Shown here: positions 49,540 through 62,500 of the stretch, in pieces | How positions within the stretch are numbered: the stretch's first letter is position 1 | Layout: every line of letters begins with the position of its first letter | Assembly (NCBI GenBank): GCA_036250195.1 | Contig: JAVHZZ010000002.1 | Coordinates: 365,636,124 to 365,700,123, forward strand | DNA: 64,000 bases | Source: Mixophyes australis | Taxonomy: Eukaryota > Chordata > Amphibia > Anura > Limnodynastidae | Direction of reading: 5' to 3' | Program-made: the position numbers and the translations under genes | The notes under the pieces: model-generated | Seen by the model: the letters and a program-made list of their open reading frames with translations, nothing else | Databases searched by the model: none | Told to the model about the DNA's origin: nothing

Positions 49540-50530
49540 ACTATTGTGTTCCTAAAGACCTCAGACCTTATTAGATCCTTAGATTTCTTACAGATTTAGG
49601 ATAGTGTTTTTATCTATCCCAAGCATATTTAAATTGCTAACCATAGTAGCCCTTTACCATCTCTGTTGGAAAGGTACTAGATGTTCGGCAAAGTAACTCT
49701 TTCTCAGATTTCCCCTCAATCTTCAAATGCTTATCTTCCTTTGTAGAATGTTTTCCTCCTGTACCTTGTTGAAACTCTAGACACATATGAAGGCTTCTAT
49801 CATAAACACCCACACATACACACCCTTCTCTGCTCCAAGCAAAACCATTTTTCTGTTGTTCAGTCTAGATCTTAATGACACATATTTGTTCTATGTGACA
49901 TCTGATCTGACTGCAGTCACATAATTGCAAAAAAGACAATAGAATTCTATGATAATTGGATGGTTCCAAATCATTTATGTTTTACCACAATGCAGAAATC
50001 CATCCTGGGGGATCACACATTCACCCAAAAAACCTTTTTTATGCTGAAAAGTACTAGATCTATAGCAGAAATCACTTACCTCTTATTTTTTAATGATAGT
50101 GTAACGGTATAATGCAGAGAGACAACTGGAAAGGCAGTAAACTAAACATGGTTGTTAGAGATTTAATAGGTTTTCAGTATTTGATTAGATGGTATTTGTA
50201 AACACATACTGTTACCATTTTTCTGTTTTCTAGTTGCTTTCTCATTTGATTACTCTCCAGTATCGACTCTATTGTTCTTGTGAATAATAACAAACTGCTG
50301 TCAGTGGGAAAACATCACTATTGAAATCATATGTGTTTGTTCATGTTCCCTGCTAAACATTTGAAAATATCTTCTAAATAAGAAATTTGTTAAACTGGGT
50401 GAGTACTTTCATGAAAGCTCATCGTGTAACAAAACAATGATTAAACAATCTGCTTACAAAAGTGCTATTAGAGGGACATTAAAGTGAAAAAAACATGCCT
50501 TTTGAAAATATGTTTTGTGAGTCCTTCTTA
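49540..50530. other. Gene-free stretch
   Basis: 49640-49850 has a pyrimidine-rich style (CCCTTTACCATCTCTG..., TTCCTCCTGTACC...) that recalls a dispersed amphibian repeat, but I cannot assign it. Otherwise nothing. Confidence 0.4.
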
Positions 50531-50531
50531 G

Positions 50532-50553
50532 AGTGTGTGTGTGTGTGTGTGTG

Positions 50554-50592
<39 letters not shown>
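50532..50592. repeat. (GT)n(AT)n compound microsatellite
   Basis: GT at 50532-50558, then AT at 50560-50592, ending at the hAT-like terminus. Confidence 0.95.
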
Positions 50593-50595
<3 letters not shown>

Positions 50596-51101
50596 GCATG
50601 AGATGTGCGCTGACCTTTGTGTTTCGGTTTGAAAACCGGTGTCAATTCTAACCCAACTTCGTGTTTCGAATTGCTACTTGTTTTGATGAACAGACGCGAA
50701 ATGTTTTGGTTTTGAATCTGGAGTTAATTGAAAATTGTGAAAAAAAAGGTAAAATAATGTCATATTGAACTGTTTTTGCTTCTATATTACTATGTATAGC
50801 ATTCACATTCATTTCCAGTCTGTTTCCTATTATTCCTTCTATTTCCTTCACACAGTCCAAGTTGTCACCAATGTTGGCCACAGTCTGCAGCGAGCTGTCT
50901 TAATGAAGGATTTTGAAACTTTGCCATCATTGCATTTGCTTTCTTTGATTTAGTTCAAAAAATAATAAACTGCATAGTGTTTATATCTTCCTTTCATTGC
51001 ACCAAACCTCCTTCGCATGTTCAGACTTACTATTACTGTAATTGAATGAGTAAATAAACCACAGGGACACCAATGTAAATCTGGCAAAAGGTCCCAGTTT
51101 T
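50596..51101. mobile_element. Non-autonomous hAT-like element, one end visible
   Basis: GAGATGTGCGCTGACCTTTG, followed by TGTTTCGGTTTGAAAACCGG, follows the layout of the reverse-complemented end of the hAT at 3478 (GAGATGGTCACTGACC...GTGTTTTGGTTTTG). Its inner part (50967-51101) is the repeat also found at 5241-5372. The other terminus is not located; the L2 at 51187 begins close by and may have disrupted it. Confidence 0.55.
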
Positions 51102-51186
51102 AATTTCAACAAAAATGGTGGCAGAGAGAGCAATGCGAGTCAGCTAATAACTTAGCAAAAACAAATATTGGAGGGTCTGATTGATA

Positions 51187-54100
51187 TCATCATCATCATC
51201 ATCATCATCAACAACATTTATTTATATAGCGCCAGCAAATTCCGTAGCGCTTTACAATTGGGAACAAACATTAATATAACAATACAGGGTAATACACACA
51301 GAGAGGTAAGAGGGCCCTGCTCACAAGCTTGCAATCTATGGGACAATGGGAGTTTGAAATGCAAGGGAACGTGCTACATCATATTGCACATCGGACCAGC
51401 TAGAATGCAAAGGTAAAAAGTATTGAGTGGGCTGTGTGATCATTTACACAGCATTGTTGGTCAGAGGGTTGTTGTCTTGTGTTAGCTGTGTAAAAGGTGG
51501 GAATAGGGTAACCTAGGGAGATTAAGATGCTGGTTGAGGAATATCATAAGCTTGTCTGAAGAGGTGGGTTTTCAGAGAACGCTTGATGGTTTGACGACTA
51601 GAGGAAAGTCTTACTGGGCAAGGAAGGGAATTCCACAAAGTGGGTGCAGCCCAAAAAAGTCTTGTAACCAGGAATGGAAGGATGTGGTGAGAAAGGAAGG
51701 GAGATGCAGATCTTGTGCAGAGCGGAGGTGTCAAGTTGGTAGATATTTTGAGATAAGTGAAGAGATGTATCTCGGTACAATTTTGTTGACGGCCTTGTAT
51801 GTTAGTAGAAGGATTTTATATTGGATTCGTTGAAAAACAGACAACCAATGTAGAGACTGACAGAGTGGCTCAGCAGAGGAAGATCGGTTTTGCAAAGAAA
51901 ATCAATCTAGCCGCTGCGTGCAAAATAGAATGTAGGTGTTCAAGTCTGACTTTGGGAAGACCAGTAAGGAGGGAATTGCAATAGTCAATGCGGGAGATGA
52001 TGAGTGCATGAATTAAGGTTTTTGCAGTGTCTTATGTGAGATATGTGTGTATTCTGGAAATGTTCTTTAGGTGTATGTAAGATGATTTAGATATAGAGTC
52101 CATGTGGGGAATAAACAATAGTTATGAGTCAAGGATTACACCTAGGCAGTGAGCTTGTGGGGTGGGATTTATGGTCATGTTATCAATAGAAATAGAAATG
52201 TCAGGTAGGAAACTTCTGTTTTTGGGTGGAAATATTATTATTTCAGTTTTTGAAAGATTGAGTTTGAGTTGGAGAGAAGACATCCAAGATGAAATAGCAA
52301 AAAGACAGTCAGTAATGCAAGACAACACAGATGGTGAGAGATCAGGAGAGGATAGATAGATTTGTGTATCATCCGCATAGAGATTATACTGAAATCCAGT
52401 ATCTTATTCTTTTTCCAATAGAAGTGGTGTAGATAGAGAATAGCAGAGAACCTAGGACTCAGCCTTGTGGTACTCCACCTGATAAAGGAAGCGGAGCAGA
52501 GGTGGATCCAGAGATATTAAAACTGAAAGAGCGATTAGATAGGATGAAAACTAGGATAGGACAGTGCCTTCAAGACCTAGGGATTGTAGCATTTGTATGA
52601 GGAGAGAGTGGTCCACAGTGTCAAATGCAGTAGAGAGAGCCAGGAGAATTAGAAAAGAGATTAATGGGCTTCAGTTTTTGCTGTGATCAAATCATTGACA
52701 ACCTTGATCAGCGCAGTCTCTGTGAAGTGTTGAGAGCGAAAGCCTGACTGAAGAGAATCCAGTAGGTTGTTTGCTGTAAGAAAGTGTGTGAAGCGAGTGT
52801 AGGCAATTCTCTCTTTTAGGGGCATGGGAACTGAGAGATGGGGCGGTAATTTGAGAGAGAGAGTTTGGGTCAGAAATTAGTTTTTTTCTAAATAGGAGTA
52901 ATCACTGCATACTTGAATAGTGATGGAAAAATACCAGTAGAGAGAGACAGAGATTACAGATTTTAGTTAGAGGTGGATTGAGCACAGAAGACCGGAACCT
53001 ACCAAATTGTGAGGGTATGGGATCAAGAGGACATGAGGTAGAGTAGAAAGATGAGAAGAGAGTAGAAACTTCCTCTTCATTTGTGGGATCAAATGAAGAG
53101 AGAGTGCTACAAAGAAATTGAGCTGATTGCTTGTCGAGGGAGATGATACCATTTCAAGTCTGATCTTTTTATTTTGTCATTGAAATAGGAAGCAAGATCC
53201 TGGGCACTGATGGTAGTCAGAGGGTTTGGGGCGGGAGGATTGAGAAGAGATTTAAATGTGTTAAAAAGGCGTTTGGGGTTAGAAGCCTGAGCATAGATGA
53301 GAGATTGGAAGTATGTTTGTTTTGCGGTGTCCAGAGCATTTCTATAGGAGTGGAAGATACCAGTATATGTGATGAAATCATTAGAGGTACAAGATTTATG
53401 CCAGTGATGGTCAGCTTTGCGAGAAAGTTTTTGTAGAGTTTGTGTTACTTTAGTGTGCCACGGTTGGCAGCGAAGTCTACGCAGAGTATGTAGAGTCGCT
53501 GGAGCCACTTGATCAAGGGCAGTTGCTAGGGTTTGGTGAAAAAGGGGTACTGCCCTATCAGAGGAGGATAATGTAGAATTTAGGGAGAGAAGTTGTTGAA
53601 GAGAGATGGAAAACTGCTGAAGATCAATAGAGTTGATATTTCTGTCGTTGTGAGGAGGCTTGGGAGAGTTTGACACTGGGGAGGGTAAAGAACTGGGTGT
53701 GAGCGAGTAGCTAATAAGATGATGATCCGAGAGGGGGAAAGGAGTGTTAAGGAAATCAGAAATTGAGCATAGTCTAGATAAAACAAGATCAAGACAAGTG
53801 TCCATCCTGATGAGTAGTGGATTCAATGCACTGGGAGAGGTCAATTGAGGATGTTAGAGTATTTGGGAAGCAGCATTGGAATGTGGATTAGCAATAGGGA
53901 TGTTGAAATTACCCATGATGATGGTGGGGATGTCAGAGGATAAGAAGTGAGGGAGCCATGCAAAGAAGTGTTCAAGAAATTGTTGGTATGGTGCAGGGGG
54001 GCGATAGATGACAGCAACACGCATAGAGAATGGGTAAATAATCCTAACAGTATGTACTTCAAAAGATGTGAACGTGAGGAATGAGACATTTGGTAGAACT

Positions 54101-54435
54101 GTGAACTTGCACTGTGGGGAGAGAAGTAGTCCAGCCCCACCTCCTTGTCTGCCTCCAGGTCTGGGGGAGTGGGTGAAATGGAGACCACCATGTGAAAGGG
54201 CTGCAGGTGAGGCAGTATCAGATTGCGTGAGCCATGTTTATTTTATTGTTAGAAGGTTTAGGTTGTTTGAGAGGAAGAGATCGTGAACATAGGTAAGTTT
54301 GTTACAAACAGAGCGTGCCTTCCAAAGGGCACATTTAAAGGACTTTAGAAGAGAGGAGAGACAGGTGATGAGTTTGAGGTTTGTTGGATTTCTGTAGCAT
54401 TCAGATATATACACATAGTCTGACAGCAAATGCAC
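51187..54435 (-). mobile_element. Nearly full-length L2-type LINE
   Basis: Read on the minus strand it begins at about 54435 inside or just before the endonuclease and ends at 51187 with GGCGCTATATAAATAAATG-type sequence and a tail of ATG repeats (CAT repeats at 51187-51210 on the plus strand). The length, about 3.25 kb, covers endonuclease, reverse transcriptase and 3' UTR. Short poly-ATG tails and this 3' end are shared with the SINEs in the window. A 5' UTR or promoter is not recognised. Confidence 0.92.
51525..54435 (-). pseudogene. L2 ORF2: AP endonuclease and reverse transcriptase, inactivated
   Basis: Endonuclease: CALWKARSVCNKLTYVHDLF, a damaged TETW box (stop codon), a RVAVIYRPP-like block, IMGNFNIP (GDFN expected, so catalytic Asp is Asn) and PLSDHHLISYSL with the catalytic SDH. 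Linker: the open frame 53844-53107 with LRRLRCQPWHTKVTQTLQKL. Reverse transcriptase: SNYRPIS, GVPQG, YADDTQIYLS at 52379-52350, [30 protein letters not shown], and C-terminal LFWAAPTLWNSLP and LKTHLFRQAYDIPQP ending near 51525. At least five frame changes or stops separate these blocks. Domain order and motifs are those of the L2/CR1 group. Confidence 0.9.
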
Positions 54436-55281
54436 ACTGTTTTTCTCAAATAAATAAATATACTAGTTAGTTCAGAATGATACATATCTAACTCAGTCTG
54501 TATGTACTGTCTAGTACTATTATATAAATATGCAATGCATTAACAACAACCAGTAGCTACTAGTCTATGTAAAGTGTATTCAAGATTGAAATTAAAAGCA
54601 ATTGATCAGCTAACTATTGTAGCTGAATTTTATCTAAAGAACTGCTTTACAATAAAGACAGAATTCTATTGCTTTCCTATGTCCCTGGTTCACCCTTAAT
54701 GCTATTTTATGAGCAGAGCACCGCAGCTAACCTCCTCCCTTCCATTCACTTATATTATCGGCTCTTATATCTTATATGTGGTCAAAATTGTATTCCAGTA
54801 CTTATTTATTGGTTGCTGCTTCTTAACATGTAGATATATTATAATCTCAATAAGTATTTTGAGGATTATACTTTTATTGTATTATACACATTTTGTAGGT
54901 AGATGGCATGATCATCTGCTTGTGAAGCAATATGCCAATCATGATATTAAATGAGATAAAATTTCACCAATCTTATTAAACTAGAGTGTCAGCTTTTGTG
55001 GCAAAACATTTTCACTTCAAGCATTCTCTTCCTGAAATCCAGACTAAGCATCATTTGGTAAAATTGTATTTACACCACCTCGTGTATCAGTTTCTTGTAA
55101 CAACAGTAAACTACATACATGTTTATGCAAGTTATCGTTTCTGAGATCTCTCTGGCTAGAGATGAGCAACATTCTTCTTGTGTTTCTGTTGTTACCCCAA
55201 CTGCACCAAACCACAGAACAAATAGTTTCAGCTCTGTTCATAGACCATAAATTCTGCAGATTCTGACGTTACAAATATAGA

Positions 55282-55459
55282 GGGAGATTTAATATGGTGC
55301 AAGGTTTCTCCAGAACATCCAATGAGACCCTCTACGCCGATGTTATTGGTGGAACCTGTGCTCATTTTTTCTCGCACTCCATAGAGGTGGGAGAAAAAAT
55401 AAGCAGAGATTCCTGCTCTCATTGCTGGCAATTGAATGACTGCTTGCCACATCTCCCCT
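55282..55459. mobile_element. Decayed palindromic MITE
   Basis: Outer ends GGGAGATTTAATATGG and CCACATCTCCCC pair imperfectly. The core arms GCTCATTTTTTCTCGCACTC (55360) and GGTGGGAGAAAAAATAAGC (55386) pair well around a short loop. Confidence 0.5.
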
Positions 55460-56771
55460 ATAATCTGGAACAGAATTCTGCAGATTAGTAAAACAAAAAT
55501 GAACATTGAAGATTTTATCACCTGAAGTTTGTATGTTTGCAGAACTGGATTAGCGCAAAATAGCTGATCTCTAGCACTGGCAAGTCAGGAAGAGAAGTCA
55601 GCCAAATTATAACAATCATCAAGCCACTTTTACATATTTACCAGGACAATTACTATGATTATTTGCAGCAACACACACTAAATATAGAGTATAACCTGAT
55701 TGTTTTATTTCCAGAATCTATTATAGTGTAGTCACCGTTCTTCCCATTGCTCAAGAGCAGATTCATCAGCATTATAGCTGGGGATTTATTTTCCTAACTG
55801 TACCCAATAAGAGAATTTAAAACTATATCTTTCTTTAAAGTAGATACTACATTTTTTCTTCAGTGGAATTAGTTGTGTAATAAATGTATACTGTATGGTA
55901 ATGGTATATTCATATTTTAAGTAACTTGCTACACTGCTTCCAACATATTTTATATGCAGGATTCTGGGTATAATGAGAAATACAGGATAAATGAACCTAA
56001 CTACTTCGCTTTACATTCTCTTCGCAAAAAAGCTTCTCCTTCTGTTACTCTATTGTTTTTCATGCTGTTAGAATGCACAGATGTGGTTATGCCTGGCACA
56101 TCTACCAAAGGACAAACCAATTGTAATTGATTTGCCTTTTAAAATGCCCAAACAAATTACGTGAATTAAATTAAGACCTTCATGGAGAAACAATTGCTTA
56201 GAAAATCTACTTTGAGCTGGAATTGAGTTATTTTGCAGGGATTTCACATTAAGTCTAGCCACGTCTTTGTTTAACCAGTTATCTGTCAGGTTCTAGAGGA
56301 CCAAATAAAGGTGGCAGCAGGTGTACTGCAGGCTGTTGGAAGTGAGGCGATTTGAGTATTGTTATGTTTGAGTCTGAAGGACAAATAGTAATGACTTAAA
56401 CAATTATATCTTCAATCGCAATTTGATTTGCTATGATGTTCGACCAAACAAAGGTAATTTAAATAATGCACTTGCAACATTTATGTTTTTCACCAGTAAA
56501 TGTAGGTTTGTCAAAATATGTAAATATAGAAACATTATATTTAGTAAAGATATGGAATCAGCTTAATTGAACAAAACCAAGATTTATATATCCGAGTCGA
56601 GCTTGGACTGACTCTAAATTGCCTGTGTTCTTTGAAAGTGAAGCAAAACATTATTTTTACATGATCAAGTCTCATCTCTCGTGAGATGTGATTGCCACAA
56701 GCCCAGACTATTGACTTCTGAAAGTTTTGTCCTTTTCGCTTCTCTGGGCATAATGTTAAATAATAAGCACA

Positions 56772-56791
56772 ACTACATTTCCCAGAAGCCC
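56772..56791 (+). promoter_or_regulatory. Imperfect ZNF143/SBF-like motif
   Basis: ACTACATTTCCCAGAAGCCC resembles ACTACAATTCCCAGAATGCC. About 240 bp further right is ATTGGCTAGGAGG (a CCAAT-box complement). No exon is identified; it may be repeat-borne like the one at 20434. Confidence 0.3.
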
Positions 56792-57519
56792 GTGCAGAGG
56801 TTATATGGTATTATTGGGTCAATCAGTGAGCAGTAAATGCTGGACTCTTCAGAAACAGAGAGAAGTTGTCTCAGGTGGTCAGAGATATCTAGGTAACCTG
56901 CCCTGCAGCAGAGACGTGCATGCTGCACGAGGACTAGCATTTAATGTCTGTTGGAGCAAGACAGATATGTGTGTATTTAACTTTCCATGGACAGGTGTGG
57001 TGTGCACCTGCTTCTGGTGCCTGCTATATTTTATTGGCTAGGAGGTTGCTAAGGGGCAGCCTAGCGCTATACACGCCCACTGTGATGTAGCTACAGCCCA
57101 CCATGACATGAAATCGCCCCCATTGTGCTCCCTGGCACTATTCCGGGATCTTAAATGTTGGGGGGTATGATATATTGTGATGATGATAATGATGATGAAC
57201 TGTGCATATATAATGCTAATTATTGTTATATTTGTGATGCAACTTGATATCATATAACTATGCTTATTGTGTAATACTGATTATTGAGACACTTCTGTTG
57301 ATGAGAAAAACTAGGACAAGATCATACATAGAGTTACAAATGTATGCAACTGCTTCCATCAACATAGCAGAGTGTAATGTGAGAAATTGTGGTAGCATAA
57401 ACAGGAAATCTGTCAAACAATAGAAAATGAAATTATGTGCTCTATATACTAAACAAACTCAAGACAACATTGGATGATTTTATGTGGGTTTTTATTTTGG
57501 CACTTTTCATCAAATTTAT

Positions 57520-57626
57520 ACTTTTTGTGAAATCCAAAACCAAAAGCTAAACGAAAGTCAATACCAACACTAAAATCACAAGGATGGTTTTGGAAAGAAA
57601 AACAGAGGTTTCATGCTCATCTCTAA
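57520..57626. repeat. hAT-like terminus fragment
   Basis: AATCCAAAACCAAAAGC, GATGGTTTTGGAAAG and the final ATGCTCATCTCTAA follow the layout of the hAT right end at 3400-3478 (CCAAAACC words, then CATCTCTA). The opposite end was not found. Confidence 0.5.
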
Positions 57627-57673
57627 TATTTAATTCACCTAGTTTGCTTTTGCATACCCACTGTCATTACAGA

Positions 57674-57681
<8 letters not shown>

Positions 57682-57721
<40 letters not shown>
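57682..57721. repeat. (TA)n microsatellite
   Basis: About 20 TA units. Confidence 0.95.
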
Positions 57722-57724
<3 letters not shown>

Positions 57725-57947
57725 ATATATTAATATTACATAGAGATCACCGACCCTGATGCAATCTGATTAGCTCTCTACCCAACAAAACCATGTCAAA
57801 GGTTAATTCCACCTAAAACTAAAAATTACATTTTTTGATGGAGTTTGATCAATTAAATTTTAATCTAAAATATTATTTATTAGCATCCATCTTTCCACCA
57901 GATCCAGTGGAGGCCCCAATGTCTGCCATAGTCTGGAGATGCATTCT

Positions 57948-58256
57948 CGCTCTTGCCGAGGCACTGGGGTCATGGGTATGATTCTAACCATGGTCTTATC
58001 TGTGTGGAGTTTGTATGTTCTCCCGTGTTTATGTGAGTTTCCTCCGGGTGCTCTGGTTTCCATCAATACTCCAAAGGCCTATTCATAGGTTAATTGGCTT
58101 CTGACTAAATTATCCATTGTGTGTGTGTGTGAATATTAGGGATTATAGATTTTAAGCTCCACTGGGGCATGGACTGATGTGAATAATTAAATATTCTCTG
58201 AAAGCGCTTTGTAATATCTAGGCGCTATATAAATAATTGTTGATAAATAAATAAAC
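57948..58256 (+). mobile_element. V-SINE-like element
   Basis: It starts at the B-box side (GGGGTCATGGGTATGATTC), then ATGGTCTTATCTGTGTGGAG, the core TTCCTCCGGGTGCTCTGG, TTAATTGGCTTCTGAC and a diverged tail TAGGCGCTATATAAATAATT. The tRNA head is truncated. Confidence 0.88.
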
Positions 58257-58409
58257 TGTGGCAGACAGACTTGCCAGATTGGGCAGCATGTCACACTGCA
58301 GGTAAACAATATTACGAATTATTGTTTAACTTGTTGAGCTACATCCAATATTGAATTTTCAGTTTTGGGAGGATTTGAAATTTGTAATCAAATGGGATGA
58401 TCAGTCCCC

Positions 58410-58920
58410 TGCATATTATTATACCAGCAGTGTTGTATTAGTTTATATGAGCAGTGTCTACCACATATTCATACCAGCAGGGCAACATAAGTGTTTACAA
58501 GTACAATGTCTATGAAAACCAGTACACAAGCTGGAGGTGCCCAAGTGAATATATATTAGTGAGAGCTGCCATTTAAATATTTACTAGCCAGATAGTCCAA
58601 CCTGGTTATATACCAGCCAGAGTTGTCTGCATGATTAAATAATTGTCTTAGGTGTCCACTTGTTTTAATCTATTGTAATTCAGTTATAGCTGTAAACATA
58701 AGTAAACACCATTCCGAGGTACCTACATGATTTTAGGCAAAGCAGAGGTGCCCACAATATTATGTGCTAGTCAGATGTACCTGCATTATTATATACCAGC
58801 TAGAGGTACACACATATTTCTGTATCATCCTTGGGTGCCCATTATACATTCCTCAGGTATCAGTTTTACTACATACCAACCAGAGGTGAATGCACAATTA
58901 CATATCGGTTAGAGATGCAT
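58410..58920. repeat. Highly diverged short tandem repeat
   Basis: A unit of about 35-45 bp around TATATACCAGCCAGAGGTGC recurs roughly every 40 bp with heavy divergence (CATACCAGCAGGGCA, TATACCAGCCAGAGTTG, TATACCAGCTAGAGGTAC, CATACCAACCAGAGGTG). No reading frame is meant by it. Confidence 0.6.
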
Positions 58921-59041
58921 CACTGGTATTTCCTATTGGTATGACATCATTGCGCTGACATTCAACCATTGCTCTACAGAAAAAATATGTAGTCTCTAAC
59001 TCTGGTACCTACAGGCTCAGAGATGCCCTCTTTTGTGTGCT

Positions 59042-59570
59042 CACCAGATAATCACACCCTACACTACAGAAATGAATTAAGAATTCCTGGTATAGGGGAA
59101 GATCTCAGACACCATCCTGGCTTCAATAAACTTCAATGAATTTGAAAGATGGGCATCCCCTCTTTCAAATGATGTGACCCATTAGTAGTTATTGTTCGGT
59201 GATCACTTGTGATCACACCTAAACTACAGAAAACACTAAGCAACCCAGGGATGGGGAATGGGTTTTGTAATACCCAGTTCTCACCCATCCTGGCTCTTAG
59301 AAACCAAAGAGGATAGTCTCCTCTTTAAAATTATGCACCCCCTTAGTAGTTATTGCATACTTGTCCACTCTCCTGGAATGTCCGATAGATTCCCAAAGTC
59401 CGGGTAGGTCTCCCAGAAGAAAGAAGACCATTCACCCACATCCTGCGGGATGGGGGCCTCGATGACAGAATTTGCAAGTACAACTTATTGTCTAGTGAAC
59501 ACCAGACAATAACACACTACACAACAGAAAGTTTTAAGAAGTTCAGAGATGGGGGTTATAATGCCAAGAT
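59042..59570. repeat. Diverged tandem repeat of about 165 bp, interrupted by a MITE
   Basis: Each unit has a CACACC-TA-ACTACAGAAA block, a CATCCTGGCT block and a TTAGTAGTTATTG block. Copies begin near 59042 and 59205, and a partial third begins near 59491 after the MITE. Confidence 0.65.
59356..59482. mobile_element. Short hAT-like MITE with 8-bp target duplication
   Basis: Comparison of the tandem units shows exactly what was inserted: 127 bp with ends around CATACTTGTCC and GCAAGTACA. It is flanked by AGTTATTG (59348-59355) and ACTTATTG (59483-59490), 7 of 8 identical. The interior (TCTCCTGGAATGTCCG, AAGTCCGGGTAGGTCTCCC) is a known-looking frog dispersed repeat style. Confidence 0.65.
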
Positions 59571-62500
59571 CATATGATGCAGTAGGTTGTCTATTTGGGC
59601 TACCCATATTATCCCTGCACAAATTATGCATTTCATTTAAGACAGTGCAAACAAGCAAAAAAATCAAATGTAGGTTTTGTTATGAAAAGCTATGTGTAGA
59701 ATGCTGATTTTTGCTGTTTTGGAAAGGTGAATTAATGTCATAGCAAGAACCACGATGTATTTCTTGGTGGTGATTGCAAAAAAATCCACATATTTGTTTT
59801 CAGTTAACTCTCTTGCAGTTTCAATGAAAAAAACAAAACACGTTGTTGACCATTATGGGTAGATTTCCCATGCCGTTTTAGGAGGTTCTTATGCAAACTA
59901 ATGGTATTGTCTGTAAATTCAATGTCTTCTGAAAAAAAGCATGGTATAATATGAGTGGGTACTGCATGATATTGATATGGAAAAAATAGGTTCAGCACAG
60001 GGGAGAGAAAAGCCTCAGTGGTGAAGAAGTTAATTTTAATTGCAACAAAAAAAATTATTTTAGTGGCATAAAAGTGGATATGATGACTGTGTTTCCCTGA
60101 AATGGGACTATTAAAAATACATTTGTTTAATCCAAATGTGGAATACAATGTAGAAATAAAAATTAAAATACATTGCACATGTTGGAACGATTAGGAGACT
60201 GGCAAATAATATTATTCTATTTCTAGTAATGAAAGACAAAATATTGTGATTTGCAGCTTACTAGGGATTTGTGTGCAGACCTACCTCTCCCACATGAAAT
60301 GTATTATACTTATGAAAGTAATTCTTTTACAACTAGCAGTGAGTGGAGGGTGTGGGAACTGTGTTAAAGAAAAGATGAGCCAGAAAGGGAACCACCATGG
60401 AAACCTTATTTTATTGTGTCCTAATGGGAATTACACACAAAGGGGAACACATTCCTTGTCTGTCTCCTGTGTGTAAAAGAAACAAGAAAAATTCTTGATA
60501 AAGTGATTGTCTCTTTCCCCTTTTAAGGCAGAGGCAGGAGAGAACATTTCCAGCAAAAGAGTTCAAATAACTGATACAATGTTGTTTGCTCTTGGCTTAC
60601 TGTCAAATGTCTAAAGATATCAGATAGCGTTACTCAACAATGCTACTGTATTGCCAAACCCTGGGAAATTTGGGGGATTAAATGTCGGAGAATATTATGA
60701 AGTCTTACATGGAATACATCTAAGTCTACATAATGAAACTGAAGAGCATCATATAATTTGCTGGCCCTGCTGATTTTTAGAAAATTAATTTTATACTTGC
60801 AAAGTTTAAAATACAGGGTATCCAAAACAGCAAAATGAATCCAACCAGTTTCATGTAGGCTCATGAGTTTTATCTAGTTTGTCAAAAATCAGATGCTGCT
60901 ATATGAATACACTTACGTGGGTTTGTTTCCAATATACCCTGGATTTCCAGAATTGCTTGCGAAACCAATATTGTAAATTGTATATTGTATTTGGGTCCAG
61001 CAACACAGAATTAAATAAATATAATTTAAATTAAATAAATATAACTTTACATGTTTAGCAAATTTTTAATATTTTTTGTTTAGACTATTGGTATATTTAT
61101 GAACTATTTATATGGTGTGGTCCATCCATTAATGACCCTATGGAAAGTAAAATAACTTTGTTTTACAATATTGTGCAACCAAATAGTCACCCACTAAAGA
61201 AAATTTCAGTCAACGTCATATGCAGAAACATTTGGAACGTCTGACTTGTTTTAAACTATTAGGACAGACTACCACTCTCATATTGGCAGATATTTGTCAG
61301 GTAACTAACTACTTGTAATGATTTTAATGACATTTACTGACACTGATCTGTTTACATACTATGAAACTGACATTCAGCACTTTCATAAGAGATGTTGTTT
61401 TGGCATAGTCTTAAATAGCTAGAAATGTATTCATTTGAATTCACCATCTGTGTTCACTTCCTGTTTCTAAACATGTCATTTTAATTTGTATATACGCACA
61501 TATTTTTTTTAAAGTTTCCTGAAACTATATATCAAGCCGTATATCAGCCTATTTTGAGAGAGCATTGTAGGGAAACTTACTATAGCAAGTAGGGCCATTA
61601 TAATAAAAGGCGGATATATGCCCTGTGCACACTGGGGCAATGAGCACAGCACTAGACATCTTAGTACTATAGCCTGAATAGGAGGGCAATAGAAGGGCTC
61701 CTGTCTTGGTGAGGTAGGAAAGCAGAGATATCCTTATTTCAAAGACAATAGCTCATCTTACGTTGATTTAAGGGTCAAATAAAAAATGTAGGAAAATACT
61801 TTATCCTAACTTCATATACATAACACAAAAATGGCTTGTTTTAAATGTAAAGCTTTAACCTTATACTTAACATGTCAGAATCATGGCCAAATTTGAAAAT
61901 TGATCTAGGTCCATTAATGTCTTAATTTACCTACAGGCATTTAAATGTTGTGAATGTGGAAAAAAGAAAATATAAGATTATTTTGCTAATAGTTTTTTGA
62001 TTCCATGATAAAGGGCTTTCAAACCCCCAAATTATAATGTTAAGCTTTCACTGCAGCTATATTTAAAAGTAAAGTATTACCTTCCCACTCTAGACAACTG
62101 ACTTTCCTTACACATATTTAGGACAGTATTCTGATGACGTCTAATGAGGTCAAAAAGAGTTGAACCTGCAGTTATTTGAGCTGCTGTGACATCACTAAGC
62201 TTGTATGAATCAAACAAATCCAGACAGTGCATCCCTACACGAAGTCTGGCAAGCTTTCACTTCATATGTATTAATTGCAAGTTGAGGCCTTGTTTGATCT
62301 TTAAATTCTATAGTGATGAAACCCAGGGCATCAGATCTAGTGATCTATGGGTCCTATTGAACCAAGCAGATATCTGTCTCCAACCAACATGTAAAAACCT
62401 GCATACAAACCAAATCATTATGTCAGGTCAGATGCAGTGTGACCTGCACCAGGGACATAGCAGACAATCACTTTCCCAGTGCAATATCTACATCTCACCT

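Larger units (their letters stand above)
54436..57519. other. Gene-free stretch
   Basis: It holds a TAGAGATGAGC terminus-like word at 55157, a decayed palindromic MITE (55282-55459) and an SBF-like motif at 56772. 56790-57170 is GC-richer and resembles frog repeat sequence (ATTGGCTAGGAGGTTGCTAA). A (GATGAT)n-like run lies at 57179-57198. No genes. Confidence 0.45.
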
